64,000 nucleotides of DNA from Ehretia macrophylla (lineage: Eukaryota > Streptophyta > Magnoliopsida > Boraginales > Ehretiaceae), in the NCBI GenBank assembly GCA_037974665.1, contig CM075767.1:18492840-18556839 (forward strand), given 5' to 3'. The notes below the pieces were generated by a model. That model was not told the DNA's origin and ran no database searches. It was given only the letters and a program-made list of their open reading frames with translations. How positions within the stretch are numbered: position 1 is the first letter of the stretch; the number at the start of each line of letters is the position of its first letter. A program made the position numbers and the translations under genes. Of the stretch, positions 1-11,128 are shown piece by piece.

Positions 1-800
1 TTAATATATTTAATTAGTGTTTTTTTTTTTTTTTTTTAATGTTATTTTAGATTAGGTTATTTTTTTTTATGTTTTTTTAGTTTAGGTTATTTTTTAATTA
101 AGTTTTTTTAATATATTTAATTAGAGTTTTGTAGGTTATTTTTTAATTTTTTTTTAGTTTAGGTTATTTTTTTAATTATATTTTTGAATTATATTTTAAT
201 AATATATTTAATTACGATTTTGTATTTTATTTTTTAATGTTATTTTAGTTTAAGTTATTTTTTAATGTTTTTTAAGTTTATGTTATTTTTTTAATTAAGT
301 TTTTGAATTATATTTTAATTATATATTTAATTATGGTTTTGTTTTTTATTTTTTAATGGTATTTAGTTTAGGTTATTTTTTTATGTTTTTTTAATTTTAG
401 GTTATTTTTTTAATTATATTTTAATAATATATTTAATTAGGGTTTTGTATTTTATTTTTTTAAGGTTATTTTAGTTTAGGTTATTTTTATGTTTTTTTAG
501 TTTAGCTTATTTTTTTTAATTAAGTTTGTTAATTATATTTCAATTATATTTTAATTATATATTTAATTAGGGTTTTGTATTTTATTTTTTCATGTTATTT
601 TAGTTTAGGTTATTTTTTTTAATGTTTTTTTAGTTTAGCTTATTTTTTTAATTATATTTTAATTATATATTTAATTAGCTTTTTGTATTTTTTTTTTTAA
701 TGTTATTTTAGTTTAGGTTATTTTTTTAATGTTTTTTTTAGTTTGGCTTATTTTTAATTATATTTTTTAATTAAGGTTTTGTATTTTATTTTCTAACTCT
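1..800. repeat. AT-rich degenerate minisatellite
   Basis: Blocks of roughly 100-130 bp recur about seven times, each with an ATATATTTAATTA core followed by T-runs and the phrase TTTAGTTTAGGTTA. Unit length and T-run length vary. No coding frame or TE terminus is visible. It could be a local tandem repeat or the inside of an AT-rich element whose left end lies outside the window. Confidence 0.7.
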
Positions 801-1139
801 CATTTTTTCCTTTTATGAATTAGCAATTAATTAATGGGTAAATTAATTAGGGTTTTTAATTAAGATTTTTTTTACGTAGGGTTTTTTTTTAATTAGAGAT
901 TTTCAATTATTTTTTTTCAAAATGCAATTATGTAATTAAACGTAATCCTAATTTTTTAAACGTTATCTTCGTCGCAAATTATTTATTTTTTGCTTGAAAT
1001 ATTCGTTAAAAAAAATTGAGATAATCTAAATAACAATTAATTAAAAAAAAGTAACACAAAAGAAAAAATTACACATAATCAAATTATTAAAAAAATTAAA
1101 ATTAACACGATATAGAGACTCAATTTTATAAAGATTGTC
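801..1139. other. AT-rich spacer without recognisable gene
   Basis: A/T-rich sequence with homopolymer runs on both strands. No ORF, RNA gene or element terminus was seen. It joins the minisatellite to the GGTCTCTAA repeat. Confidence 0.5.
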
Positions 1140-1297
1140 ACTGGGGATTCTTTTTTACCTTGGTCTCTAAATGGGTCTCTAAAATAGTTTTTTTGGCTCG
1201 GTCTCTAAGTGGGTATCTAAAATTGATTTTGGTCTCTAAGTGGGTCTCTAAAATGATGGATAGAGACCCATTATAGAGACTCCATTAATGATAGCCT
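1140..1297. repeat. GGTCTCTAA short repeat with inverted copies
   Basis: Several direct copies of GGTCTCTAAaTGGG/GGTCTCTAAgTGGG are followed by inverted copies (AGAGACCCATTA, TAGAGACTCCATTA), so the right half can fold on the left half. The array stops exactly where terpene synthase exon 5 sequence begins at 1298. It therefore probably marks a transposon end or a rearrangement breakpoint. The family is not recognised. Confidence 0.5.
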
Positions 1298-3439
1298 AAG
1301 GAAGACAGATCATATCGAACTCACTATGCCATAACTGAGGTCAACCTCATACTTAAAATCTCTTTTATAAGTCATCATCCTCATATATAAAGCCATCACT
1401 CAACTACATTTATTTAATCAATTTGGTGAATTTTTGCAAATGAAAAAGTTAAACCAAGCATATTTTCAAGAGGCTAAATGGTGTAATAAGAGCTATATTC
1501 CATCATTCGAGGAGTACATGAAAGTTGCACTTGTAACAGCGTCTTACATGATGCTTGCAACAGCTTTATTTGTTATCATGGGAGATATAGTGACTAAAGA
1601 GGCCCTCGATTGGGTGTCGAATGAACCCTTAATTGTTATGGATTTCTCAATAGTTTGTAGGTTAATGGACGACCCAGTTACACACGAGGTAAAAGTGATT
1701 TTTTTTTTTATTCTTCACTTCTTCTACAAAGAGCTAACATAAGACAAAAAAAAAAGCTAGAGTTGGATTTGGTGAACAAATATACAATGAAGTGTTTTTG
1801 TGACTTAGATTCTTAAAGTTCTAACATGATAAAGAGGACAAATGTATGGAATAAAATGCAAACAAATAGGTAGATAGGGTTCAATCCAAGATTTTTGTTC
1901 AATTAAAACTAATAACAAAAAATTTTAATATTTTTTTACAAATAATTTTTCATATGGACTAAATTTATTTTTCAGACTAAACATATTTTAAAAATACACA
2001 TTTTTAGAAAATGAAGACATATCTATTCTTTGTGTTGTAGGACTTAACTTCTTAGAATATGCTTGTCTCACATTGAAAAATTAAAAACTCTAAGACCACC
2101 TTATAAGATCTTGGGTTACTCCACTTGGCACCAATTGGTTTTAAGATTGAATCTCAGTTATTTTAACATGGTATCAGAGCTGAATCCTTGGTCCAGTCAT
2201 ATTCATCCGGGTGCGACCCATCTTAAATTAGGTCCACTTGTGTTCCATCTTTCGCGTGTATCATATTCCACGCATCTTCAATCTCCTACGTGTTATCTAC
2301 CACATGTGTTCAATCTTCCAAGCGTGACCCTTCTCAAAATAAGGTCCACGCCTGTTCAATCTTACACGTGTGATCCATCTCAAATCAGGTCACACGTGAG
2401 GGGGAGTGCTAGTGTATAACAGTTGTCCCATATCAAAAAATCAGAATGTCTAAGACCCACTTATAAGATCCTAGGCTACTCTACTTAGCGCCAATTAGTT
2501 TTAAAATAGAACCCCAATTATCTTAACACGGTATTAGAGCTAGGTCCAGGGTCTAGTCTCATTCATCTTTCGTATGCGACCCATCTCAAATTAGGTCCAC
2601 ATGTCTTCAATCTTTCGCGTGTGCATAGTTCCCACACCTTCAATCTTCCACGTATGTTATCTACCACATGTGTGTTCAATCTTCCATGTGTGACCCATCT
2701 GAACAAATATTGGTCCACATGTATTCAATCTTCCAAGTGTGACCATCTCAAAATAAGGTATATGATTGTTCAATCTTCCACGTGTGACCCCTCTCAATCC
2801 AGGTCACACATAAAGGGGAGTGTTATAATATAATACTTGTCCAATATCGAAAAATCAGAAACTCTAAAATCACCTTATAAGATCCCGAGCTACTCTGCTT
2901 TGCACCAATTGGTTTTAAGATAAAATCTCAGTTATCTTAACATAACTCTCATCTCCATTGACCCCACAACACTTTAAAATGCTTATTTTTTTTAATTTAA
3001 ACAATTAATTTATCTCCACTTAGCTCTACATCTTCACTAAATTGAATTTTCAAACCTACTTAATCTTTTTGACAAAAATATTCTAATTTTACATTTCCAA
3101 ACAAAACAACATAAATATTTACGATTTCTAACATTGATTTCCCTCATGCAGTTTGAATAGGAAAGAGAACATGTAGCCTCAGTCATCGAATGTTATATGA
3201 ATCAATATGGTTCCTCGAAGGAAGATGCATACATCGAGTTCAACGAACAAGTTACCAATGCTTGGAAAGACATAAATGCAGAGTGCCTTTATCCCACTAC
3301 TGTCCCAATGCCGCTCATGACAAGAATTATCAATTTGGCTCGTGTAATAAATCTATTATATAAACACAAAGATTGGTATACTTATTCCAAAACCAAGACA
3401 AGTAACAACATTTCCTTAGTGCTTGTTAATCCTATATAA
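1298..3439 (+). pseudogene. Terpene synthase (TPS-a type) 3' fragment, exons 5-7
   Basis: This is the C-terminal part of a sesquiterpene synthase alpha domain. Three pieces are visible. The exon 5 tail (1298-1339) encodes a ...YAITE end. Exon 6 (1440-1688) is 249 bp, the same length as in the gene at 44599-47661, and ends with the RLMDD...HE part of the second metal-binding (NSE/DTE) motif. Exon 7 (3152-3439) ends in LVNPI and TAA. Damage: exons 1-4 and most of exon 5 are absent, cut at the repeat ending at 1297; the exon 6 acceptor reads CAA instead of CAG (1437-1439); the third codon of exon 7 is TAG (3158-3160), where the intact-looking paralogue has CAA. Intron 6 (1689-3151) is swollen by a TRIM. 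A possible AATAAA polyadenylation signal lies at 3482-3487. It is clearly non-functional. Its nearest relative in the window is the fragment at 63667. Confidence 0.88.
2050..2942 (+). mobile_element. TRIM retrotransposon with three LTRs and two internal domains
   Basis: LTR1 2050-2168 (119 bp), LTR2 2407-2528 (122 bp) and LTR3 2821-2942 (122 bp) are similar, and LTR2 and LTR3 show TG...CA ends (LTR1 begins TC). LTR1 is followed by TGGTATCAGAGC (2169-2180), the standard initiator-Met tRNA primer site. LTR2 is followed by a decayed CGGTATTAGAGC. A purine tract (GAGGGGGAG, AAAGGGGAG) precedes LTR2 and LTR3. The whole unit is flanked by TAACT at 2045-2049 and 2943-2947, a perfect 5-bp target duplication. 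Apparent ORFs inside are not protein genes. The element sits in intron 6 of the terpene synthase fragment. Confidence 0.85.
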
Positions 3440-4192
3440 ATTATTTGTGTCCTTAGGAGCTTATCTAGATATCTTTGCTCCAATAAAGTGTAATTTGACC
3501 ATCCAATTAAAGGATCAACATTCACGAAAGTCATTGATTTCGAAATTCTTGTGGATTTTGGATTAAGGAATAGATGGGAAAGATAAGCAATGAGAAGTTA
3601 TTTTATATATAGTCCAAAAAAGGTTTTACATTATTCAATGCTAGTAACAGTTGCATAACTGCTTAGCTCCCTAAAGTATGGGTTACTATTGGGTCTGGTC
3701 AGCCGGCCCAACAATACTCATAACAATTGGTGAGACCCGCATCAAGTACGTCCCACTAGAAGAAGGTTATTTAGTTAGTCGGATTCAAGAATTTTCCACT
3801 GAAAGTAAACCTTGGTTTTTCAATTTCCAATCTCAGTAGATACAGTTAAAAATCTCATTATAGACCCCAATGAAATCTATATCCAAATGATAGTTTGAAG
3901 CTAGAGATGGAGAAACAATGCATGATAAATGTAAGCTAACTGAAACTGATCCTTTAAATTGTAAAGAGCACTTGCAATAGCTCGAGAGGGATTAAGGTCC
4001 ACTTTCCGAAAGAGAGATGAACTTTGAGATTTCTAGAATTAAGAGTAAAACAATGCTTTAAGATATTTATCCGTACCCATTTCTATAAGTAGCCTTCATA
4101 CAAATTTCAAATATGAAGATAAACTAGCTGCCAAATCTAGAGCAAGATTGTTCGTCAATAATTATTTGGAAAGAGCTGTCAAATCAAATACT
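3440..4192. other. Downstream flank of the terpene synthase fragment, no gene seen
   Basis: The 3' UTR-like sequence with AATAAA at 3482 is followed by about 700 bp of unassigned AT-rich sequence. No ORF with family features and no repeat termini were found. Confidence 0.4.
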
Positions 4193-4620
4193 TGTTGGGT
4201 TCTTGGCAAGTTCCAAGCCCAAGTCATAGTGAATACAAGTTCAATGAGAGAAAACTTATTCTAATCCTTGTAAGGTTCAAACTAGTTTTCTATAAATAGA
4301 ATTTTTGAACTTATGAGTAGTTGTCACATGCCACACATTATGGGGTAGGTGTCAGCCTTAGAGGCTTTTTTTTATAGTCTTTCGTCCATCCAACAAGATT
4401 AACTTGTGAAGAGATTTTTTACTTTCTCTTCTTGCAAAAGCCAATTGTTGAAGGGTACACAAATTTTCATGTATAAAACTAGTTATAAGAAGGTTCCAGC
4501 TTTCTCCATATATAAGCCAAAGCATTGTAACCATCAATTTATAAAGTGAAGGAGGTAAGTTCATCGACCCACGTTAAGAAATATTATTTTCCTAGCTATC
4601 TTTGTGCATGATCCCTAACA
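4193..4620 (+). mobile_element. Probable copia-type LTR followed by primer-binding site
   Basis: The stretch opens with TGTTGGG and closes with CTAACA. It contains a promoter-like TATAAATAG near 4292 and is followed by AGTGGTATTAGAGG at 4621-4634. That is one to two changes from the initiator-Met tRNA primer site, in the position expected for a Ty1/copia element on the + strand. No second LTR was found and the 420 bp after it hold no clear gag frame. The call rests on termini and PBS only. Confidence 0.45.
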
Positions 4621-5057
4621 AGTGGTATTAGAGGTTGTCATTGAATATTCCTAGTCACACACGTTAGAACTCATTGAAGCTTGATTGGTTATTGCACTTA
4701 GATATGTTGGTTGTTACTATTACCAAAGAAATTGTTTTCTTGTTGCTAAAGCAAAAGATTTCTAAGAAGAGGATGCTAGAGTGAGAGAGGTGCTCTCTCA
4801 TTCAGTCCTGGTATTTTGTGCTCGGGTGAAAGACAAGAATGACTAGGGACATGTGTTCCATTGCTGTGGCTTACCATTAGAAAATGTTGGACTATTCACT
4901 ATTACTGAAGACGTATTTTTATCGAAGTTGAAGAGATGTCAAGTGTATTTTTCACTTAATATATAGTGGAATAGTAATTGCATGTAAAATAGAAACATCT
5001 AATATCATATATACATATACACGCATAAAACTGAAATTAGGAATATACAAGTAATAA
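4621..5057. other. Possible retroelement leader remnant
   Basis: Sequence following the putative primer site. It has stops in all frames and no domain can be recognised. It ends where the TGTAATATCCC terminus begins. Confidence 0.3.
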
Positions 5058-5387
5058 TGTAATATCCCTAAAAGTTAGGGTCAATTTGGAATATTGAAAT
5101 AAGTATGGGGGTCATTTTATAATTATAGTTTTTTTTAATTTGACATAAAAGGTCTATCTAGGACAAGATATTTTCTTGGCTTTTTATTTTCCTTTCAACC
5201 GTGAGGTAGAGAGAGAGAGTAGAGGAAAAGAAAAGAAAAAAAAAGAAAAGAAAAAAAAAGAAGAACGATCAAATCAGAGGAAGGAAAAGAAGAAGATAGA
5301 AGAAATTTTTGTAAGTAGCAAGCTTTCTTTCGATTAAGGAATAATTTTGTTGAACTTTGTCTTGATTTTAGGTACATGTGTGTATAC

Positions 5388-5421
<34 letters not shown>

Positions 5422-7364
5422 AGAAGCTTATATATATATATATATATATGTATGGTATACATGTATGCATAAGATTGTGATAATAGTACATATTCTGTGT
5501 ATATTATGCATATATAAATAGAAGATGGTTATAGTATGCAGATATGTGTACCGTGTGTGTGTGTGTGCGTCTCTGTTTGTGTATGTGTATGGCCTATCTG
5601 TGTGTGTGTGTATATGTGTTATGTGGAGTTTGTGTGTAGTACCATAATATATGTGAGAGAGAAAGCTTAAAGATTGAGATGCATGTGTATGTAAAGGTGG
5701 TGGCATAAACCCAAACTAATTCTAACTCGAAATTGTGGATGAATTTGGGATTAGTGAAACAAGTTGAAGAATTCACCTTGGTCATGGAATTTGGGGTTGT
5801 TGAGGGTCCTTAACGGTAGTTGGGGGTTTGGTCAGTGATGATTTATGAGGTGGGTCTTGGGCATATGATGTGTATGTTTATGTACAATGCAAGAGTTTGT
5901 GTCTTTAAATTCATGAGTAAGCTTGGAAGAAAACTTAGTTTAGTTGCTTTTGTTGATTGGATGTATTGGATAGATGAATAGTATTTTGTTGTACAAATAT
6001 GTAGGCATTAGGAAAGTTTGGGATATGTGGTGAAAGGTGTTGTTAAACTGTATAACTAGCAAAGAAATGAAGGCAATAAAGGTCAAGAAAGACAAGAAGT
6101 GAAATAAAGTTATTTGAGTTTAGAATTTATCGGATACAATAGTGTTATTTATTAAGTAGTGTAAATTTAAGTACGATTGAAGGGATTAAATAAGCACACG
6201 CAAAACTATTCAAATAGTTTTATTATGGTAGTACTGGAAGAATGGAATATGAAGATCAAATTATTATCTAATATATTCTTGGAATCCTTTTAGATTATTA
6301 TTTTGTCTAAGTTAGATATTTAAATTTGATCTATTATTATGCAGCTTGGAATTAGCTTGAGGGTATAACTTTAGAAAGAAGAATCGATTTATTTTTAAAG
6401 CTGGACTCGAGGTAAGTTGGACTTCCTTCTTGAACCTTAAATTCCTTGATATATCTCTCTACCCTGAGCTATCCTGGTATAATTATGAATATCGTCGTTG
6501 TACTCCATTCGACTCGTTCACTCTTCGAATCCTACAGTTTGTTGGTATTGCTCCTAGGTTTAATTATAGTATGTTATTCGAATACTTGGTTCCTGTTTAA
6601 TATGTGTTATCTTTAAAGCTGTGACACATATCCGGCGGGTGAGATTGTTGTATATATATATAATTCATGTCCTGTCCTGTGCCCGTCAGTGGGGAGATGA
6701 TTCACTAGACGGAGGTGTGAGGTCGTAGGTGGCCGCCCTGTGCCCTCGTTGGTAAGAGGTGTTTCACCGTGAGAGGACGAGGCTTATAAGCCTTATATAT
6801 ATTAATTTATATGTCATCACAGCTCTAGGTGTCATTCATGTCTTTCATGATCTTGTTTTACTAGTATAAAGATGTCATCACTTGGCATACCCTGTACACT
6901 CTGTTCTGCCTAGAATCCACATGATACATATGTCCCTGTATTGAATTGTTGTTTTATATAAATGTACTTGGACAACCTTTGGGCCTGAGTCCTAGTGTTT
7001 GACTTACTGAGCTTTCTTTGCTCATTATATTTATTTTCAACTATGAAGAGGTTGGGGTAATGAGCGTTCCGGGCTGCTTGGGTTAGAGACCACCATTTGA
7101 AATCAATTTTCGCGATTATATGGTATTCTGAGTATAATGATATCATAGAGGAGTATTATTTGTAAAGTGTCCCCATTCTTGTGTCAGTTATTCAGAGGTA
7201 TTATTTGATTTACTTGCGAGTTTTAGTCGCTCTGTAAAAGATTTTATGAGATTTAGTTTTCTGTATCGTGGTAATAGAGCCTTGAGGGTTTAGGAGGAGA
7301 AATCTTCTTAGGCGGGCGGCATCGCGTCCCTGAGTTTGGACCTATCAAATTTGGGGGGGTGACA
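5058..7364. mobile_element. Putative 2.3-kb solo LTR
   Basis: It starts TGTAATATCCC and ends GGGGGTGACA, termini typical of large plant Ty3/gypsy LTRs (compare TGTAACGCCCC...GTCACA in the three Tekay elements here). Flanks are AATAA (5053-5057) and AATAG (7365-7369), a 4/5 match that could be a decayed target duplication. Inside are a GA/AAG-rich stretch (5205-5300), (AT)n at 5390-5450 and (GT)n at about 5555-5615. A GC-richer block at 6620-6790 has no coding frame. No internal domain or second LTR was seen, hence the solo-LTR reading. Confidence 0.4.
5385..5640. repeat. Microsatellites (AT)n and (GT)n
   Basis: Two (TA)n runs lie between 5387 and 5450, and interrupted (GT)n runs lie between 5551 and 5632. 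The long minus-strand ORFs here simply read through these runs and are not genes. Confidence 0.8.
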
Positions 7365-7528
7365 AATAGTCGTGCATAGATCTACTAAAATATGCATGGT
7401 ATGGTATCACGTTGTTCCTATTCATATTAAAAAAATATTTTGCTTGCTAATTTAGCAAAAAGGAAAAACTTGATGATAGAGAAAACAAAGCTAAGTTATA
7501 TATTCAATTGTATTCAATTACCTCAAAC
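7365..7528. other. Short unassigned spacer
   Basis: It lies between the putative solo LTR and the poly-T that marks a LINE 3' end. Nothing recognisable was seen. Confidence 0.4.
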
Positions 7529-9221
7529 TTTTTTTTTGCTAAGTCAGCGAGGGAAATGTTTCATTAAATAATACAAATTACATAGGTGGATCAAAGACCA
7601 TTACAAAGAAGAAAACAAAGAAACATCAAAGTGTAGCAAGTCACACAAAAAATTGAACACAAGTGGACCTGATTTGAGATGGATCGCACGCGGATAAATA
7701 TGACTGGACCAAGGGTTCAGCTCTGATACCATATTAAGATAACTGAGGTTCCATCCTAAAACCAATTGGTGCCAAGTGAAGTAACACAAGATCTTATTAA
7801 ATGGTCTAAGAGTTTTTGATTTTTCGATATGGGACAAGTGTTATATTTTAACAAAGTCTAAGAGAGAAGTACATTGAGGCAAGAGACTAGTAGAAACAAG
7901 CAACAAGGCTCTTCAACTATGTAGTAGTAAGCGAACCAGAGTATCACTCTCCCGGATCAATGGGCATGCCAACAAAGAAGTTATGAACAGACCCCGAGAG
8001 GTCTGGCGGTGCTTAGGGAGGTGAGCAATTGGAAGTTTTAGTAGCGGAAAGTTCAATAGATTCTAAAGAGTGATCTTTGTCAGCCAATTTTGAGGTTGTA
8101 GGATCGTTCGACAGTTCTCAAATTTGTTATGGGTTGCTTTGGAAGGCAATCAGGTGGGTAATCTATTGGAAGAGGGCCTCGAGGGAGTCTTGGCACAAGA
8201 AGGGCGAGATTCATGTGTGCTTGTCATAGGATCCCTTTTTTTTTGGATATCAATCCAATCAGGTGGTTAGGCTCGATTCTTTTTTGGCTCGATTGTCTCT
8301 ATAGTGTGTGACTAATTTGGATTGAAAGGACATGTTGAAGCAGTGTGACCAAGTAACTGGCATAAAGTGCACTTAGATGGCTTGCAAGCATATTCAATCT
8401 CAACTTCTATGATATAACCATTTGGGAACTTGACATACATCACATTTGGCAAGTGTTCTTCAAGATTCATTTCCACACAAACTCTAGCATATCCCAGATG
8501 AGATCATGAGGTAATTTTTGAGTCCATTTAGAGAGGGAAACCAATGATGCTAGTAACATAATGGAGCCCAAGTTTAGTCTAGAGGACGAGGGGAATGTTC
8601 CTAAGCTTGAGCCACATTGACAGTCTTTCACTTGAGAAATTGATAAGTTGAAATTTGGCTCCCATTTTCTAAAGAGCAACGATAAATGATTTATATGTCA
8701 TAATTGTTTCAGAACAAGATTACAAAACTTTTCATTATCAAGTCAAAGTATAAAGAGACCATTATCCATGGATTGAATCTCGACTTCCCAAAGTCTTTCC
8801 ATTGCAAATTCGTACCATATTCTTGATGAGAAAGAAGGTAGGGGGTTTACCAATAAATTGACCTACCAAGCAACATTTTCAAAGTTGGGAACCTTCATCA
8901 TACATCCAAAGTGGGGGAGGCAACTTTCTTACCCTTAATGATCTCGGCTCATAAATAAATAAGGTTGAGGTTGGTGCTTGATTTAGGCATGAAAGAAGCT
9001 TTCCAATTTGAAGCCATAGGCCTTTGACCCAAATTGATGGAGGTACATTGAAGAAGTGGGAAATGATCTTCAACGATAAAAAATTAGAGCAGTAACATTT
9101 GGTTGTAAAAGTGTTTCTTGGCTAGCCTACTAGAGTTTCTTTATGCTGAGCCAAGTATCTTTGGTCTGCCGAAACATGGGCAACATGTTGGTACACAACT
9201 TATCCTTCAATTATCTTTAAC
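7529..9221 (-). mobile_element. LINE-derived copy: ORF1 remnant plus 3' end, no ORF2
   Basis: A T9 run at 7529-7537 followed by sequence resembling other plant LINE 3' tails marks the poly-A end on the minus strand. Minus-strand reading of about 9200-8200 gives decayed pieces of the ORF1 protein (DUF4283-type region). A CCHC zinc knuckle with the pattern C-x2-C-x4-H-x4-C (CTLCQLLGHTASTC) is encoded near 8320-8365. Many stops and frameshifts are present. No endonuclease or reverse transcriptase lies between the knuckle and the tail, so ORF2 is missing. The right limit is uncertain: I place it at the poly-T of the next LINE (9222). Confidence 0.6.
7640..7853 (-). mobile_element. TRIM fragment: one LTR, primer site, part of internal domain
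   Basis: The LTR is 7732-7853 (122 bp, the same length as in the TRIM at 2050-2942 and clearly the same family). On the minus strand it is followed by TGGTATCAGAGC (7720-7731) and about 90 bp of the same internal sequence. The other LTR is missing. It interrupts the LINE remnant. Confidence 0.75.
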
Positions 9222-9459
9222 TTTTTTTTTTGCTCGGCAAATAATCATTTCATTCCAACTAACCAAAAACAGATGTAAGAAAGTTCATTTACATCATTCT
9301 AAACGTAATTGCCAACGTAAGCAAAGGTTTCTATTTGTTACGCTATTCACATATTTACTATTAACAAAAAATTTTATCTCTAACATCGGCAAAAATATCC
9401 ACAATGATTTGATCCTTCGTTTTAATGCCATTATCGTGTAGTCGATTGTTGCGTTCCCT

Positions 9460-11128
9460 CTAAATGTGGTAAATAGTCGCACAAAAGAAAGCTTTCACAA
9501 TGAGACTACACATCCTAAATAACTCAGTAAAGTGTCCCCAAATTCTTTTAGAAAATGAGCAATTAAAGAATAGGTGGCCTCGACTTTCCTTCCCTAAACC
9601 ACAGAACTCACAATTTGCATTGCCAATTACTCCCCAGTTGATAAGACTTTGCTTGGTTGGGCTACGGTTAAGACACATAAGCCATGAACAGAAAGCATGT
9701 TTTAGAATCACACACTTATTCCAAATAGTAGATGCCCAATTAACCTTTTTTCTTTTCTCCCTAATGTAATCCCATGTTGCGTTAAAGGACAACTTACCTA
9801 TGCCATCAGCATATCAATCAATTTGGTCATCACCATTAGCAGGTCTAATAGAGTCCACAAGATGTTGCATAAAGAGAAGACTTAGGGGCCAATGCCACTG
9901 GGCCGAAAAAATAAACTGATCCATTCTTGAGTTGATGCATTTATTTAGGATGAAGAAATTGTTCAACTCAGCAAACTGCATAAGGTTACCCATTGGAAGC
10001 CAAAGGTCCCAACAGAGCATTGTTTTCTTACCATTCCAGATTCTGTGTCTAATCAACTTGCTTGCAATCACTCAACATTTAAGTATATTCTTCCACGTCC
10101 ATGTCGCATTGGAAGGGATTTCAATAGTCCAGATAATAAGCTGATTAGAAGCATTCAGTTAACCCAATAGCCCCACAAAGAATGTTCATCAATGTAGGTA
10201 TGCTAGAATTGTTTAAGGAGAACAACATGATTAATCTCTTGAATGCATCAAATACCCAATCCTCCTTCTCTCTTAGGTTTCGTTAGCTCTGTCCACGCCA
10301 CTTTACCACATTTAACGTTTTCACCTTCTCATTTCTGAAGAAAACCAGCCAATTTCTTCTCTATTTCACGGATAACTTCTTTCGGAAGAACGAAAATATT
10401 GCACCAATAACGCGTCACACTAGAGAGAATAGAATTGATAAGTTGAACTTTTCCCGCAAATGAAAACCATTTGTTAGTCCAAGAATCAATACGGGCAGTA
10501 ATCTTAGAGTGGAGGAGATTACATACTTGTTTGTTGAGTCTCCCCATAATCAGTGGCACACCTAAGTATTTAACTGGAAGCTGCCTAAGACTAATATTCT
10601 TACATTCAGCCCAATGAACCTTCATACTCTCACTGCAACCCCCGATGAAGATATCATTTTTAATATTGTTGATGCAAAGGCCCGAAATTCTTGAGAAAAT
10701 ATTGAAGGCTTTAGAAATGATTTTCAATGAAGAGTAATTTGCTTTGGAAAAAATGAGCAGGTCGTCAGCAAAGGCTAAATGATTCAGCTTGGTTTTCTTG
10801 CACTTAGGGTGGAAATTGAAATCTTTCATACCTGCACCTTTGTTGAACAAAGATGATAACACTTTCATAGCAATCACAAAAAGGTACGGGGAAAAAGGGT
10901 ATCCTTGTAGAAGACCCTTTTTCCCTTTAAAGAACCCTTCTATTTAACCATTCAAAACCACAGAGTATGAAGGCGTAGTGACACACATTTCAATCCACCT
11001 CACAAAACCATCAGGATAGTTAAGTGCCTTAAGACATTTGATAATGAACTCCCAATTAATAGTGTCATAGGCTTCAATGATGTCCAATTTGATGATGCAT
11101 CGAGGGCTGATTCTTTTGTGACTATAGT
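9460..11128 (-). pseudogene. LINE ORF2, C-terminal part: RT palm/thumb and zf-RVT
   Basis: Read on the minus strand from 11128. An RT block with LDIIEAYDTINWEFI (about 11090-11050) is followed by the FFKGKKGLLQGYPFSPYLF region (about 10930-10880) and the catalytic FADDLLIF motif in the frame 10877-10329. After a stop at 10329 the frame resumes at 9792-9460 with NWGVIGNANCEFCGLGKE, the zf-RVT zinc-binding motif usual at the end of plant LINE ORF2. In the family this protein nicks target DNA and reverse-transcribes the LINE RNA in place. The copy is broken by several stops. The frame continues upstream at 20551, beyond the Tekay insertion. Confidence 0.85.

Noticed and set aside
2063..2833. ORFs of 118 and 70 codons inside the TRIM
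   Set aside because: They run from LTR into internal TRIM sequence. The related LTR ORF at 7837-7601 shares only the first part, and TRIMs are non-coding.
3661..3900. Similarity of GGGTTACTATTGGG to the LTR-like start near 41100
   Set aside because: The match is limited to a dozen bases and does not extend, so no shared element is claimed.
5195..5785. Three overlapping minus-strand ORFs rich in Tyr/Ile/Thr/His
   Set aside because: They are translations of (AT)n and (GT)n microsatellites and GA-rich runs; no protein features.
9118..10144. Plus-strand ORFs over the LINE 3' region
   Set aside because: Antisense to the zf-RVT and RT frames of the LINE.
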